64,000 nt of DNA, taken from the NCBI RefSeq assembly GCF_019904175.1, contig NZ_CP061913.1, forward strand, positions 744,001 to 808,000, written 5' to 3'. The first letter of the stretch is position 1. Each line of letters opens with the position of its first letter. Below are positions 43,476-51,869 of the stretch, piece by piece. The position numbers and the translations under genes are program-made. The DNA is from Dactylosporangium vinaceum. GTDB taxonomy: Bacteria; Actinomycetota; Actinomycetes; Mycobacteriales; Micromonosporaceae. Below the pieces are notes generated by a model. That model was not told the DNA's origin, did not search any database, and was given only the letters and a program-made list of their open reading frames with translations.

Positions 43476-44138
43476 CTACTGCGCCGCGTCGCGGCTGCCG
43501 AGCGCCTCGCCCGTGACGAGGAAGACGACCTGGTGGCCGGCGTTGACGGCGTGGTCGGCGTAGCGCTCGTAGAAGCGGCCGAGCAGCGCGCTGTCCACGG
43601 CGGCCTCGGTGCCCTCGGACCAGTCGGCCGCGAACATGATGCCGAACAGGTCGGTGTGCAGCTTGTCCATCGCGTCGTCGTCCCGGTCGAGCTGGCCCGC
43701 GGCGACCACGTCGAGCTTCGAGATGGCGGTGGAGATCTTCCCGGCGATCCGGTCGGCGGTGGCGCCCATCTGCTCGAACGTCGCCACCAGCGGCTCCGGG
43801 ATCGCGCGGGCGGGGTGCCGGCGCAGTGTGGTCTTGGCCACGTGCACGGCCAGGGCACCCATCCGCTCGATGTCGGCGGCCAGGTGCAGGGCGGTCAGCA
43901 GCAGCCGCAGGTCGGAGGCGACGGGCGCCTGGCGGGCACAGAGGTCGTACACCTTGTCCTCGACCAGCCGGTAGAGCGCCTTCACCTCAGGGTCGCGGGC
44001 GATGACCTCTTCGGCCTCCGTCTGGTCGGCGTTGAGCAGGGCGCTCGTGGCCCGGCTCATCGCGGCGCGCACCGCGTCGGCCATCCAGACGAGCAGCTTG
44101 TTGACCTGTAGAAGATCGGCACGGTATTCGTCGCGCAT
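43476..44138 (-). CDS. phoU: Phosphate signalling protein PhoU
   Basis: 220 residues from ATG 44138 with GGGAGC upstream. Two three-helix bundles with the metal motifs (DIERMGALAVHVAKTTL and YERYADHAVNAGHQ). Links PstSCAB status to the sensor kinase. It is divergent from senX3 across a 153-bp region with PHO-box-like repeats, not in the pst operon. Confidence 0.93.
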   Translation of the reverse strand: MRDEYRADLLQVNKLLVWMADAVRAAMSRATSALLNADQTEAEEVIARDPEVKALYRLVEDKVYDLCARQAPVASDLRLLLTALHLAADIERMGALAVHVAKTTLRRHPARAIPEPLVATFEQMGATADRIAGKISTAISKLDVVAAGQLDRDDDAMDKLHTDLFGIMFAADWSEGTEAAVDSALLGRFYERYADHAVNAGHQVVFLVTGEALGSRDAAQ

Positions 44139-44190
44139 GGTGCTCCCATCGTTTGTGGCACCCACCGTATGGCCCGAACCCGTGGCCCCC

Positions 44191-44224
44191 GGTAAACACT
44201 GGCCGCCACCAGGGTGAACACTGG
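44191..44224 (-). promoter_or_regulatory. PHO-box-like repeats between phoU and senX3
   Basis: GGTAAACACTGG (44191-44202) and GGTGAACACTGG (44213-44224) are direct repeats exactly 22 bp apart (2 x 11). On the minus strand they read GTTTACC and GTTCACC, pointing at phoU. The senX3 -10 box lies 56 bp further right. Probable autoregulatory site for RegX3. Confidence 0.65.
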
Positions 44225-44279
44225 ACCACATGAGCCCGATTCGTGCCTCAGTGCACGCTGGATGCGATAACGGGTCTCC

Positions 44280-44285
44280 TACGAT
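44280..44285 (+). promoter_or_regulatory. Leaderless -10 box of senX3
   Basis: TACGAT, 6 nt (CGAAGC), then GTG 44292. The box supports this start. An in-frame TAA at 44268-44270 excludes any start upstream of it, and no start codon lies between. Confidence 0.5.
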
Positions 44286-44291
44286 CGAAGC

Positions 44292-45392
44292 GTGGATTGG
44301 AAGTTCCGGCAGCCGAAAGCCGAGGGACCGGCGATGACCGACATCCTCGACGCGCTGCAGGTCGGGGTCCTCGTCCTCGACGAGGCCGACAAACCCGTGC
44401 TCGTCAACGCGGCGGCCCGCGACATGGGCCTGGTCCGGCAGCGGCAGGCCGGTGCCGCGGCCCCGGCCGAGGAGGCGCACACGATCGTGCGCACCCTCGC
44501 CGGTCAGGTGCGCCGCACCGGCATCACCCGCGTCGTCGAGCTCGACCTGCCCCGCCTGACCCACGGCGAGCCGCTGGGCGTCAACGTCCGCGCGGTCGCG
44601 CTGGACGGCGGCCGGGTCGCGATCGAGGCGGCCGACGTCACCGAGGCCCATCGGGTCGCCCGCGTGCGCCGCGACTTCGTCGCCAACGTCAGCCACGAGC
44701 TCAAGACCCCGGTCGGGGCGCTGCAGCTGCTCGCCGAGGCGCTGCTGGACGCGACCGACAAGGACCCGGCGGCGGCCATCCGGTTCGCCGAGCGGATCAA
44801 GCACGAGTCGTCCCGGCTCGGCCGGCTGGTCTCGGAGCTGCTGGAGCTCTCCCGGCTGCAGGGCGCGGAGCCGCTGCCCGAGCCGGAGCCGGTCGACGTC
44901 GACAAGATCACCGTCGAGGTGCTCGACCGGGCCAAGACCCCGGCCTCGGCCAAGGAGATCGAGCTGCGCTTCCAGGGCGTGCGCGGGCTCACCGTCTACG
45001 GCAACGAGAACCAGCTCGTCACCGCCGTGGTCAACCTGGTCGAGAACGCGATCGCGTATTCGCCCGAGCGCACCTCGGTCACCGTGACGGTCAGCGAGGA
45101 CAACGGCTACGTCGACATCGCCGTGGCCGACCAGGGTATCGGCATCGAGCCGCGGGACATCGACCGGATCTTCGAGCGGTTCTACCGCGCCGATCGGGCG
45201 CGCTCCCGGGCCACCGGCGGCACCGGGCTCGGGCTCGCGATCGTCAAGCACATCTCCACGAACCACGGCGGTCGCGTGACGGTGACGAGCGCCGTGGGAG
45301 TTGGCTCGACGTTCACGTTGCGGCTGCCATCGCGTCCGACGGAGGCCGCATTGGCGCTACCGCCGTCAGTTGAGATCGGAGGGGCCCCATGA
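44292..45392 (+). CDS. senX3: SenX3/PhoR-like sensor histidine kinase lacking membrane segments
   Basis: 366 residues. A PAS-like N-terminal domain (DALQVGVLVLDEADKPVLVN), HisKA with phospho-His 135 in VSHELKTPVGAL, N box VNLVENAIAYSPE, G boxes DQGIGI and GGTGLGLAIVKHI. Mycobacterial SenX3 and streptomycete PhoR begin with membrane helices. Here the frame is closed by TAA at 44268-44270 and the protein starts MDWKFRQPKAEGPAMTD, so it is soluble as read. It should phosphorylate the regulator encoded next. Confidence 0.92.
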   Translation: MDWKFRQPKAEGPAMTDILDALQVGVLVLDEADKPVLVNAAARDMGLVRQRQAGAAAPAEEAHTIVRTLAGQVRRTGITRVVELDLPRLTHGEPLGVNVRAVALDGGRVAIEAADVTEAHRVARVRRDFVANVSHELKTPVGALQLLAEALLDATDKDPAAAIRFAERIKHESSRLGRLVSELLELSRLQGAEPLPEPEPVDVDKITVEVLDRAKTPASAKEIELRFQGVRGLTVYGNENQLVTAVVNLVENAIAYSPERTSVTVTVSEDNGYVDIAVADQGIGIEPRDIDRIFERFYRADRARSRATGGTGLGLAIVKHISTNHGGRVTVTSAVGVGSTFTLRLPSRPTEAALALPPSVEIGGAP

Positions 45393-45469
45393 TCGTTACG
45401 CAACAGCAACCTTCCACCCGCGGTTCGCAGCGCAGTGCGGCTCCCCGGCAGCTACGAAAGGACAGCACG

Positions 45470-46153
45470 TTGGCGCGCGTACTCGTGGTCGAGGACGAAG
45501 AGTCCATCTCGGACCCGTTGTCGTACATGCTCCGTCGCGAGGGCTTCGAGGTGTCGATCGCCGCGACCGGCACCGAGGCGATGACCGAGTTCGACCGCAC
45601 CGGCGCGGACATCGTCCTGCTCGACCTGATGCTGCCCGAGATGTCGGGCACCGAGGTGTGCCGGCAGATGCGGCAGAAGTCGAACGTGCCGATCATCATG
45701 ATCACGGCGCGGGACAGCGAGATCGACAAGGTGGTCGGCCTGGAGATCGGGGCCGACGACTACGTCACCAAGCCCTACTCGCCCCGTGAGCTCGTCGCCC
45801 GCATCCGCGCGGTGCTGCGCCGCCAGGTCGACACGGTCGGCGAGCTGGCCCCGCCGACGCTCTCGGCCGGCCCGGTCCGCATGGATGTCGACAGGCACGT
45901 GGTGACGGTCGGCGGGGATGCGGTACAGCTGCCGCTCAAGGAGTTCGAGCTTCTCGAACTGCTCCTGCGCAACGCCGGCCGGGTGCTCACCCGCGGCCAG
46001 CTGATCGACCGCGTCTGGGGCGCCGACTACGTGGGCGACACCAAGACGCTCGACGTGCACGTCAAGCGGCTGCGCTCGAAGATAGAGCCGGAGCCCTCGG
46101 CGCCGCGCTACATCGTCACGGTGCGCGGCCTCGGTTACAAGTTCGAGCCCTGA
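45470..46153 (+). CDS. regX3: RegX3/PhoP-like response regulator
   Basis: 227 residues from TTG 45470, preferred because GAAAGGA lies 8 nt upstream and the family begins with VLVVEDEES. ATG 45389 (254 residues, overlapping senX3 by ATGA) is the alternative and adds a low-complexity arm. Receiver: phospho-Asp in VLLDLMLPEMSG, Lys in TKPYSPREL. Winged helix: LPLKEFELLELLLRNAGRVL and DVHVKRLRSKIE. Master regulator of the phosphate response. Confidence 0.93.
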   Translation: MARVLVVEDEESISDPLSYMLRREGFEVSIAATGTEAMTEFDRTGADIVLLDLMLPEMSGTEVCRQMRQKSNVPIIMITARDSEIDKVVGLEIGADDYVTKPYSPRELVARIRAVLRRQVDTVGELAPPTLSAGPVRMDVDRHVVTVGGDAVQLPLKEFELLELLLRNAGRVLTRGQLIDRVWGADYVGDTKTLDVHVKRLRSKIEPEPSAPRYIVTVRGLGYKFEP

Positions 46154-46175
46154 TGAGCGCTACCCGGCCGGGTGC

Positions 46176-46808
46176 CTAACCGGCATTGGCCACCGATTCG
46201 CGGTTGCGCCTGCGCTCCTCCATCTCACGGCGCAGGACGTAACCGCGGATCGCCCGGCCGATCAGCTCGGTCGACTCATACGTGATGATCACGTCGTAGG
46301 TGGCGTTCTCGTGATCCCGGCGCACGAACAGGACTGTCCCGCGCAGGGTGAGCGTCTCCGTCTCCAGCGCGACCTTGACGTCGACCCGGTCGTCGCGCTC
46401 GAAGCGGTCCTGGGTCATCCGGCACCGCGCGCCGCCCTCGGACAGGTCGATGATCCGGCCCTGGTAGGTCGTGCCGTCGTGGACCACCTCGACCCACTCG
46501 CCACCCCCGCCGCGCACGTAGTTGCGCCGGGTCTGCAGCCGGACCGAGCCGATCGCCTCCAGTGACCAGCGGGGCGGCTGCTCCCGGCTGAGCTCCACGA
46601 GGCGCACGTCGACGGCCTGCCGCCGGTCGCCCGCCACCCACGCCAGCTCCATCGATGCGCCGAGCTTCGGCAGGTCGACGGACTGGACGCCGAACGGTGC
46701 GGCCACGGTCAGGCGCTTGCCGCTCGTGTCCTCGACGCGGGACTGATAGGCCTCACCGTCCATCAGCACCACGTCGACCAGAGCGTTGATCGCGGGCAGG
46801 GTCGTCAC
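46176..46808 (-). CDS. PilZ domain c-di-GMP-binding protein
   Basis: 210 residues, GTG start. N-terminal YcgR-like barrel (about 1-90) and C-terminal PilZ domain with RRNYVR (RxxxR) and DLSEGGARC (D/NxSxxG), the two c-di-GMP contact motifs. A Glu/Arg-rich helix ends the protein. Cytoplasmic c-di-GMP effector; in this group it could affect motility or development, unproven. Confidence 0.9.
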   Translation of the reverse strand: MTTLPAINALVDVVLMDGEAYQSRVEDTSGKRLTVAAPFGVQSVDLPKLGASMELAWVAGDRRQAVDVRLVELSREQPPRWSLEAIGSVRLQTRRNYVRGGGGEWVEVVHDGTTYQGRIIDLSEGGARCRMTQDRFERDDRVDVKVALETETLTLRGTVLFVRRDHENATYDVIITYESTELIGRAIRGYVLRREMEERRRNRESVANAG

Positions 46809-46888
46809 GCCGGGACCTTCGGCTCACCCGGGCGAGACTTGAGGACTACGGTCCCGGGACACACCCGGCTGCCGTAGCGTTCTGGCCG

Positions 46889-47131
46889 GTGCGCAGCTTC
46901 AACACCGGCCCGGCCGGCACGTTCATGATGATCGTCGGCCTGCTGCTGGCGGTCAGTTCCGTGTATACGGCCTTCACGCAGTCGCGGTGGCCGGCGCTGC
47001 TGCCGAGCATCCTGATCGGCCTGGCGCTGACCGCCGTGGGCTACTCCCTGGTCGCCCGGGCCCGCCGCGCCCGGTCCCGCTCGCGCTCAGACGGGTCGGA
47101 TGGGGATGAGTTTCAGGGCCCGGGCACTTGA
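46889..47131 (+). CDS. Small two-helix membrane protein
   Basis: 80 residues from GTG 46889. Two hydrophobic segments (about 10-29 and 36-55) and a basic Ser/Arg tail (RARRARSRSRSDG). No family recognised. A TAGCGT box lies 8 nt before the start. The tail overlaps the end of the convergent Rv0495c-like gene by 45 bp. Confidence 0.55.
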   Translation: MRSFNTGPAGTFMMIVGLLLAVSSVYTAFTQSRWPALLPSILIGLALTAVGYSLVARARRARSRSRSDGSDGDEFQGPGT

Positions 47132-47929
47132 CGTGGCCGGGTGCTCGGCGATCATGCCCTGCGCGGCCCGGGCGGCGCACAGCTCGGCCAGCCGCGCGTA
47201 GGCGGCCTTGCCGATCAGCGCGGTCAGCTCGGGCTCGTACTCCTGGTAGAGCCGCTTGGCCCCGACGTGCGCCTCCGGCGAGGACGTGCACCACCAGTGC
47301 AGATCGTGGCCACCCTCGCCCCAGCCGCGCCTGTCGAACTCGCCGAGCGTCGAGACGAGCACCTTCGTGTCGTCGGGGCGCTTGCGCCAGTCCTGATCGC
47401 GGCGGACCGGCAACTGCCAGCAGACGTCCGGCTTGTACTCCAGCGGGTGCACCCCGTCGCGCAGGGCCTGCCCGTGCAGGGCGCAGCCGCCCCCGCCCAC
47501 GAAGTCCGGATCGTTCTGGAAGACGCAGCCGCCGCCGGGCCGGGTCGCCGTGCGCAGCGCCTTGTTCTTGCCGTCGATGGTGTCGGTCTCGGTGAACCGC
47601 TTGAAACCCCGCCGGAAGTACTGCCAGTGCTCGGGCGTCAGCCGCTTGGCCGCCGCGCGCACCCGCTCCTGATCGTCGTCATCGGTGAAGAAGGCGCCGT
47701 GCGAGCAGCAGCCCTCCTCCGCCCGGCCCTCGATGATGCCGTGACAGCCGTTGCCGTACACACACGTCCAGTTGGACAGCAGCCACGTCAGGTCGGCCCG
47801 GATGAGATGGTCGGCGTCGGCCGGGTCGGCGAACTCGAGCCACTCGCGCGGGAAGTCGAGGCTGACCTCAAGATCCCTGGGATCGGGCTCTTCGAGGTCG
47901 TCGACCTCGACCGCGACGTGGATGTCCAT
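47087..47929 (-). CDS. Conserved cysteine-rich protein (Rv0495c-like)
   Basis: 280 residues from ATG 47929. Many conserved Cys and His in short motifs: WTCVYGNGCHGI, EEGCCSHGAFF, GGGCVFQND, GGGGCALHGQAL, PDVCWQLP and WWCTSS. These look like metal or iron-sulfur ligands, similar to the YkgJ-like zinc/iron-chelating proteins. Function unknown. Divergent from ppx, as Rv0495c is from Rv0496. Confidence 0.8.
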   Translation of the reverse strand: MDIHVAVEVDDLEEPDPRDLEVSLDFPREWLEFADPADADHLIRADLTWLLSNWTCVYGNGCHGIIEGRAEEGCCSHGAFFTDDDDQERVRAAAKRLTPEHWQYFRRGFKRFTETDTIDGKNKALRTATRPGGGCVFQNDPDFVGGGGCALHGQALRDGVHPLEYKPDVCWQLPVRRDQDWRKRPDDTKVLVSTLGEFDRRGWGEGGHDLHWWCTSSPEAHVGAKRLYQEYEPELTALIGKAAYARLAELCAARAAQGMIAEHPATSSARALKLIPIRPV

Positions 47930-47936
47930 TCGACGA

Positions 47937-47942
47937 AGCGTA
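47937..47942 (-). promoter_or_regulatory. Leaderless -10 box of the Rv0495c-like gene
   Basis: TACGCT, 7 nt, then ATG 47929. Confidence 0.4.
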
Positions 47943-47978
47943 CGCCGTGCTCCGCATGCCCTCGAAACCCCACGCGGA

Positions 47979-47984
47979 TACCGT
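47979..47984 (+). promoter_or_regulatory. Leaderless -10 box of ppx
   Basis: TACCGT, 6 nt, then ATG 47991. Confidence 0.5.
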
Positions 47985-47990
47985 TTGACC

Positions 47991-48920
47991 ATGCGACTCG
48001 GCGTGCTCGACGTTGGCTCCAACACGGTGCACCTTCTGGTTGTCGACGCCCATCACGGCGCGCACCCCTGGCCCGCCCACTCACAGAAGGCGGAGCTGCA
48101 CCTCGCCGAGCGCATCGGCAAGGACGGCGACCTCACCAGGGCCGGCGCCGACAGCCTCGTCGCGGCCGTGAAGCAGGCCCGCGACGCCGCCGCCCGCCTG
48201 GAGGCCGACGATCTGCTGGCCTTCGCGACCTCGGCCGTGCGCGACGCGAAGAACTCGGCCCGGGTCCTGCGCCGGGTCCGCGAGGAGACCGGCGTGGACC
48301 TCCAGGTCCTCTCCGGCGAGGCCGAGGCCATCATGACGTTCCTGGCCGTGCGCCGCTGGCTGGGCTGGTCGGCCGGGCGGCTGCTGGTGATGGACATCGG
48401 CGGCGGTTCGCTGGAGCTCGCGGCCGGCATCGACGAGGAGCCCGACGTGGCCCTCTCGGTGCCGCTGGGCGCCGGCCGCCTGACCCGGGAGCGCCTGCAC
48501 GGCGACCCGCCGTCGGCCGCGTCGGTCGACTCGCTGTGCGCGTATGCGGAGGCTGAGGTACAGAAGGCGGCCAAGCGCCTGCTCGAGGGCGGCTGGGACC
48601 GCCCGGTCGCGACCTCGAAGACGTTCCGCACCCTGGCCCGCCTGGCCGGGGCCGCGCCGTCCGGCGCCGGCCTGCGCGTGCCCCGCCGCCTCACCCGCAC
48701 CGGCCTGCACCAGGTGCTCTCCTTCATCCGCCGGATGCCGTCGGCCGCCCTGGCCGAGATCGACGGCGTCAGCCCGGGCCGCGCCCACCAGATCCTGGCC
48801 GGCGCCGTGGTGGCCGAGGTCACGATGCGCACGCTGGGCATCGACGAGGTCGAGATCTGCCCCTGGGCGCTGCGCGAAGGGGTGATTCTGCGCCGCCTCG
48901 AAGTGCTCGAGTCGTCGTGA
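47991..48920 (+). CDS. ppx: Exopolyphosphatase / Ppx-GppA family phosphatase
   Basis: 309 residues: the short form without the C-terminal HD domain, as in mycobacterial PPX1 (Rv0496). ASKHA-fold motifs: [14 protein letters not shown] (phosphate 1), [13 protein letters not shown] with the catalytic Glu, and [12 protein letters not shown] (phosphate 2). Cleaves polyphosphate or pppGpp, tying stored phosphate to the surrounding Pho genes. Confidence 0.93.
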   Translation: MRLGVLDVGSNTVHLLVVDAHHGAHPWPAHSQKAELHLAERIGKDGDLTRAGADSLVAAVKQARDAAARLEADDLLAFATSAVRDAKNSARVLRRVREETGVDLQVLSGEAEAIMTFLAVRRWLGWSAGRLLVMDIGGGSLELAAGIDEEPDVALSVPLGAGRLTRERLHGDPPSAASVDSLCAYAEAEVQKAAKRLLEGGWDRPVATSKTFRTLARLAGAAPSGAGLRVPRRLTRTGLHQVLSFIRRMPSAALAEIDGVSPGRAHQILAGAVVAEVTMRTLGIDEVEICPWALREGVILRRLEVLESS

Positions 48921-48957
48921 TCGACTTGATCGACAGGAGGCGCTGGTTGATCCGGGC

Positions 48958-48963
48958 TAGCCT
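48958..48963 (+). promoter_or_regulatory. Leaderless -10 box of the isomerase gene
   Basis: TAGCCT, 6 nt, then GTG 48970. It favours the second of two adjacent GTG codons as start. Confidence 0.45.
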
Positions 48964-48969
48964 GAAGTG

Positions 48970-49767
48970 GTGAGTCGCCAAGTTCCGGTCCTGCTGTCCA
49001 CATCATCGGTCTTCCCCGAGCCGACCGCGGCCGGCTTCGAGATGGCCGCCCAGCTCGGCTACGACGGCGTCGAGGTCATGGTCTGGTCCGATGCGGTCAG
49101 CCAGGACGCCGGCGCGCTGGCCGGGCTCGTCAAGCACTACGGGGTGCCGGTGCGCTCCGTCCACGCGCCGTGCCTGATGGTCACGCAGCGGGTGTGGAGC
49201 CCCGACCCGTGGGTCCGGCTGCGCATGGCCGCCGAGCTGGCCCGCACGCTGGAAGCCGACGTCGTCGTGGTGCACCCGCCGTTCGCGTGGCAGCGGGACT
49301 ACGCCCGGACGTTCTCCTCCGGCCTGCTGCGCCTGGGTCGCGAGTTTCCGGGCATCCGCTTCGCGGTGGAGAACATGTTCCCGCTGCGCGGCGTGGGGCG
49401 GGAGTTCGTGCCCTACGCGCCGGGCTGGGACCCGACCCTTACCGGCTTCGACGCCTACACGCTCGACCTCTCGCACTGCGCCGCGTCGCGCACCGACGTG
49501 ATCGCGCTGGCCGACACGATGGCCGGCAACCTGGCCCACGTCCACCTGGGCGACGGCTCGGGCAAGGCCCGCGACGAGCACCTGGTGCCCGGCCGCGGCA
49601 CGATGCCCTGCGCGCAGCTGCTGGCCTCACTCGACGTGCGCGGCTTCACCGGCGCGGTGGCGGTCGAGGTCGGCACCCGCAAGGCCGGGAGCCGCTCGGA
49701 GCGCGAGGCCGACCTGGCCGAGTCGCTGCGATTCGCCCGCCAGCACCTGGCCGTTCCCGTGGCATGA
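48970..49767 (+). CDS. Sugar phosphate isomerase/epimerase (Rv0498-like)
   Basis: 265 residues. TIM-barrel AP-endonuclease-2 type fold: [38 protein letters not shown] (Glu ligand), LDLSHCA and HVHLGDG (metal-binding His and Asp), ending with VAVEVGTRK. Substrate unknown. A strong bidirectional terminator begins at its stop codon. Confidence 0.85.
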   Translation: MSRQVPVLLSTSSVFPEPTAAGFEMAAQLGYDGVEVMVWSDAVSQDAGALAGLVKHYGVPVRSVHAPCLMVTQRVWSPDPWVRLRMAAELARTLEADVVVVHPPFAWQRDYARTFSSGLLRLGREFPGIRFAVENMFPLRGVGREFVPYAPGWDPTLTGFDAYTLDLSHCAASRTDVIALADTMAGNLAHVHLGDGSGKARDEHLVPGRGTMPCAQLLASLDVRGFTGAVAVEVGTRKAGSRSEREADLAESLRFARQHLAVPVA

Positions 49768-49795
49768 AAAACGGCCCCGGGCCGGGGCCGTTTTT
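49767..49795. terminator. Bidirectional intrinsic terminator
   Basis: AAAAACGGCCCC (49767-49778), loop GGGCC, GGGGCCGTTTTT (49784-49795): perfect 12-bp inverted repeat with A and T runs, so it can serve the isomerase gene on the plus strand and the cold-shock gene on the minus strand. Confidence 0.92.
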
Positions 49796-49808
49796 GCAAC
49801 GTCAGCGG

Positions 49809-50009
49809 TCAGATCTTGCGTACGGCCTCCGCCTGGGGGCCCTTGGGACCCTGCTTGATCTCAAATTCGACGCGCTGGTTCTCGTCGAGGCTGCGATAAC
49901 CATCTGACTCGATGGCAGAGAAGTGGACGAAGACGTCGCTTCCGCCGTCGACGCTGATGAAGCCGAAGCCTTTCTCAGCGTTGAACCACTTCACGGTTCC
50001 CTGGGCCAT
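49809..50009 (-). CDS. Cold-shock protein, CspA family
   Basis: 66 residues from ATG 50009 with AAGGAG upstream. Single OB fold with RNP1 KGFGFISV and RNP2 VFVHFSAI. Binds single-stranded nucleic acid and melts RNA structure. The 186-bp upstream region to the CGNR gene leaves room for a long 5' UTR, as is common in csp genes. Ends beside the bidirectional terminator. Confidence 0.96.
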   Translation of the reverse strand: MAQGTVKWFNAEKGFGFISVDGGSDVFVHFSAIESDGYRSLDENQRVEFEIKQGPKGPQAEAVRKI

Positions 50010-50195
50010 GGTGCTGTTTCTCCTTCGTAGGGCGTTGTGATCCGGTGATGAACCCGGTGTCGGGGGCCGATCCGCGGGAGGGATCGGCACCGCATCGCCC
50101 AACCCCGCGTGTCCTGATGATCAGACGCGCGGTAAAGCGAACCACATGTCGCAAGATATGCCGAAGTGAGCAGCGCCGGAGGCGTTTTACGGGAC

Positions 50196-50765
50196 TTATG
50201 CGGTGACGACCGCTCGATCGGCTTCACCGACCGCCGGCGCGCCGGTCTCCGCGGCGCGCTTGCGGGCGCGGTGGGCGGCGACGTGCGAGCGGGTCGCGCA
50301 GCGCTCCGAGCAGAACCGCCGGCAGCAGTTGGAGGACGTGTCCAGGTAGACGTTGCCGCAGCGCTCGTCGGCACAGACGCCGAAGCGGGTGCTGCCGTGC
50401 TCGCACAGCCACACCGCCAGGCCCCACGCGGCGCCGGCCAGCAGCTCCGAGCTCACCGACGAGCCCCGGCCGGTCACGTGCATGTGCCAGTCGTGGGTGT
50501 CGTGACCGGAGATGCGCGGCTGCATCGGGTATGCCTCCAGGAGCGCGTTGAGCTCCGCGACGGCCGCGACATCCCGGCCGGAAGACCCGTGCTCGAACAC
50601 CTCCCGCAGCCGCTTGCGGGCGCGCCGGAGTGCGACCAGATCGCGCTCCGTCGCCTCGGCGGTCTGCCAGCTGTCCTCGCCGAATAGTGCGGCGAGATCT
50701 TGCATGCTTTCGAGCGGCGCGTTGACGATGTCGACGGCGGTCCGCGCATACGCGTCGAAGTCCAC
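50196..50765 (-). CDS. CGNR zinc-finger / ABATE-domain protein
   Basis: 189 residues from GTG 50765, where the family normally begins (VDFDAYARTAVDIVN); GTG 50804 is an in-frame alternative. An N-terminal ABATE helical domain and a C-terminal treble-clef finger with RCGNVYLDTSSNCCRRFC and SERCATRSHVAAHRARKR. Putative stress-linked transcription regulator; ligand and targets unknown. Confidence 0.88.
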   Translation of the reverse strand: MDFDAYARTAVDIVNAPLESMQDLAALFGEDSWQTAEATERDLVALRRARKRLREVFEHGSSGRDVAAVAELNALLEAYPMQPRISGHDTHDWHMHVTGRGSSVSSELLAGAAWGLAVWLCEHGSTRFGVCADERCGNVYLDTSSNCCRRFCSERCATRSHVAAHRARKRAAETGAPAVGEADRAVVTA

Positions 50766-50831
50766 CCGACCAAGGTAGTCAAGAAATGCCACACTGGCGA
50801 CCACGCGTCACCGGACGTCGTGGGATCTGTT

Positions 50832-50837
50832 TACGCT
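50832..50837 (+). promoter_or_regulatory. Leaderless -10 box of the proline dehydrogenase gene
   Basis: TACGCT, 6 nt, then ATG 50844. Confidence 0.5.
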
Positions 50838-50843
50838 CGGCAC

Positions 50844-51764
50844 ATGCTCAGATCGGTCATCCTCGCCGCCGCCCGCTCAAACAGGGTCGAGCGGCTCGTT
50901 GAAACCGCCCCGGTCAGCCGCAGTATTGTGCGCCGATTTATTGCCGGGGAGCACGCGGACGATGCGCTACAGCGCACCCGCGAGCTGGCCGCCGACGGCC
51001 TCGCCGTCACGATCGACTATCTCGGAGAGGACACCGCCAATCCCCAGCAGGCCGAGGCGACCCGGGACGAGTACCTCAAGATCCTCGACGCGCTGCACGC
51101 CGCCGAGCTGACCCCGGCGGCCGAGGTGAGCCTCAAGCTCTCCGCGCTCGGCCAGCTCTTCGACGAGAAGGTCGCCTACGAGCACGCCCGGGCGATCTGC
51201 GCCAAGGCCAGCGAGGCCGGCACCACGGTGACGCTCGACGCCGAGGACCACACCACGACCGACTCGACGCTGGAGGTGCTGGCCCGGCTGCGCGCCGAGT
51301 TCCCGACCACCGGCGCGGTGGTGCAGGCGTACCTGCGCCGCACCGAGGCCGACTGCCGGGAGCTCGCGGTCGCCGGGTCGCGGGTGCGGCTGTGCAAGGG
51401 CGCCTACAAGGAGCCGGAGTCGGTGGCCTACCAGACCCGGCTCGACGTGGACAAGTCCTACGTGCGCTGCCTCAACGTGCTGATGGCGGGGGCCGGCTAC
51501 CCGATGGCGGCCACCCACGACCCGCGGCTGATCGGCATCGGCGAGGACCGCGCGAAGTGGTACGAGCGCACGCCCGACGAGTTCGAGTTCCAGATGCTCT
51601 ACGGCGTGCGGCCCGAGGAGCAGCTGCGCCTCGCCCGGCTGGGTTACACCGTGCGGGTCTACCTTCCGTACGGGACGCAGTGGTACGCGTACATGATGCG
51701 CCGCCTGGCCGAGCGCCCGGCCAACGTCGCGTTCCTGGCCAGGGCTCTGCGTTCGCGGGCATGA
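50844..51764 (+). CDS. putB: Proline dehydrogenase, monofunctional
   Basis: 306 residues. FAD-dependent TIM barrel oxidising proline to pyrroline-5-carboxylate. Family motifs: VSLKLSALG, TLDAEDHTTTDSTLEV, RLCKGAYKEPESVAY, ATHDPRLI and the C-terminal YLPYGTQWYAYMMRRLAERP with the two Arg that hold the substrate carboxylate. No PutA-type dehydrogenase half, and no P5C dehydrogenase gene nearby. Confidence 0.94.
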   Translation: MLRSVILAAARSNRVERLVETAPVSRSIVRRFIAGEHADDALQRTRELAADGLAVTIDYLGEDTANPQQAEATRDEYLKILDALHAAELTPAAEVSLKLSALGQLFDEKVAYEHARAICAKASEAGTTVTLDAEDHTTTDSTLEVLARLRAEFPTTGAVVQAYLRRTEADCRELAVAGSRVRLCKGAYKEPESVAYQTRLDVDKSYVRCLNVLMAGAGYPMAATHDPRLIGIGEDRAKWYERTPDEFEFQMLYGVRPEEQLRLARLGYTVRVYLPYGTQWYAYMMRRLAERPANVAFLARALRSRA

Positions 51765-51857
51765 CAACTGTCTGACGAAACCTGAGGAAACGGGCTCTTC
51801 GTCACATCACGTCGCTTCTCGTCCGTTAGGGCGACGCGCCCGGTTGACGGGTTCACG

Positions 51858-51863
51858 TACGGT
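51858..51863 (+). promoter_or_regulatory. Leaderless -10 box of the gluzincin gene
   Basis: TACGGT, 6 nt, then GTG 51870. Confidence 0.4.
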
Positions 51864-51869
51864 CCGGCA

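Noticed and set aside
45389..45469. Extended N-terminus of the RegX3-like regulator from ATG 45389
   Set aside because: The ATGA overlap makes it possible, but the family starts at the VLVVEDEES strand and GAAAGGA sits correctly before TTG 45470; kept as an alternative only.
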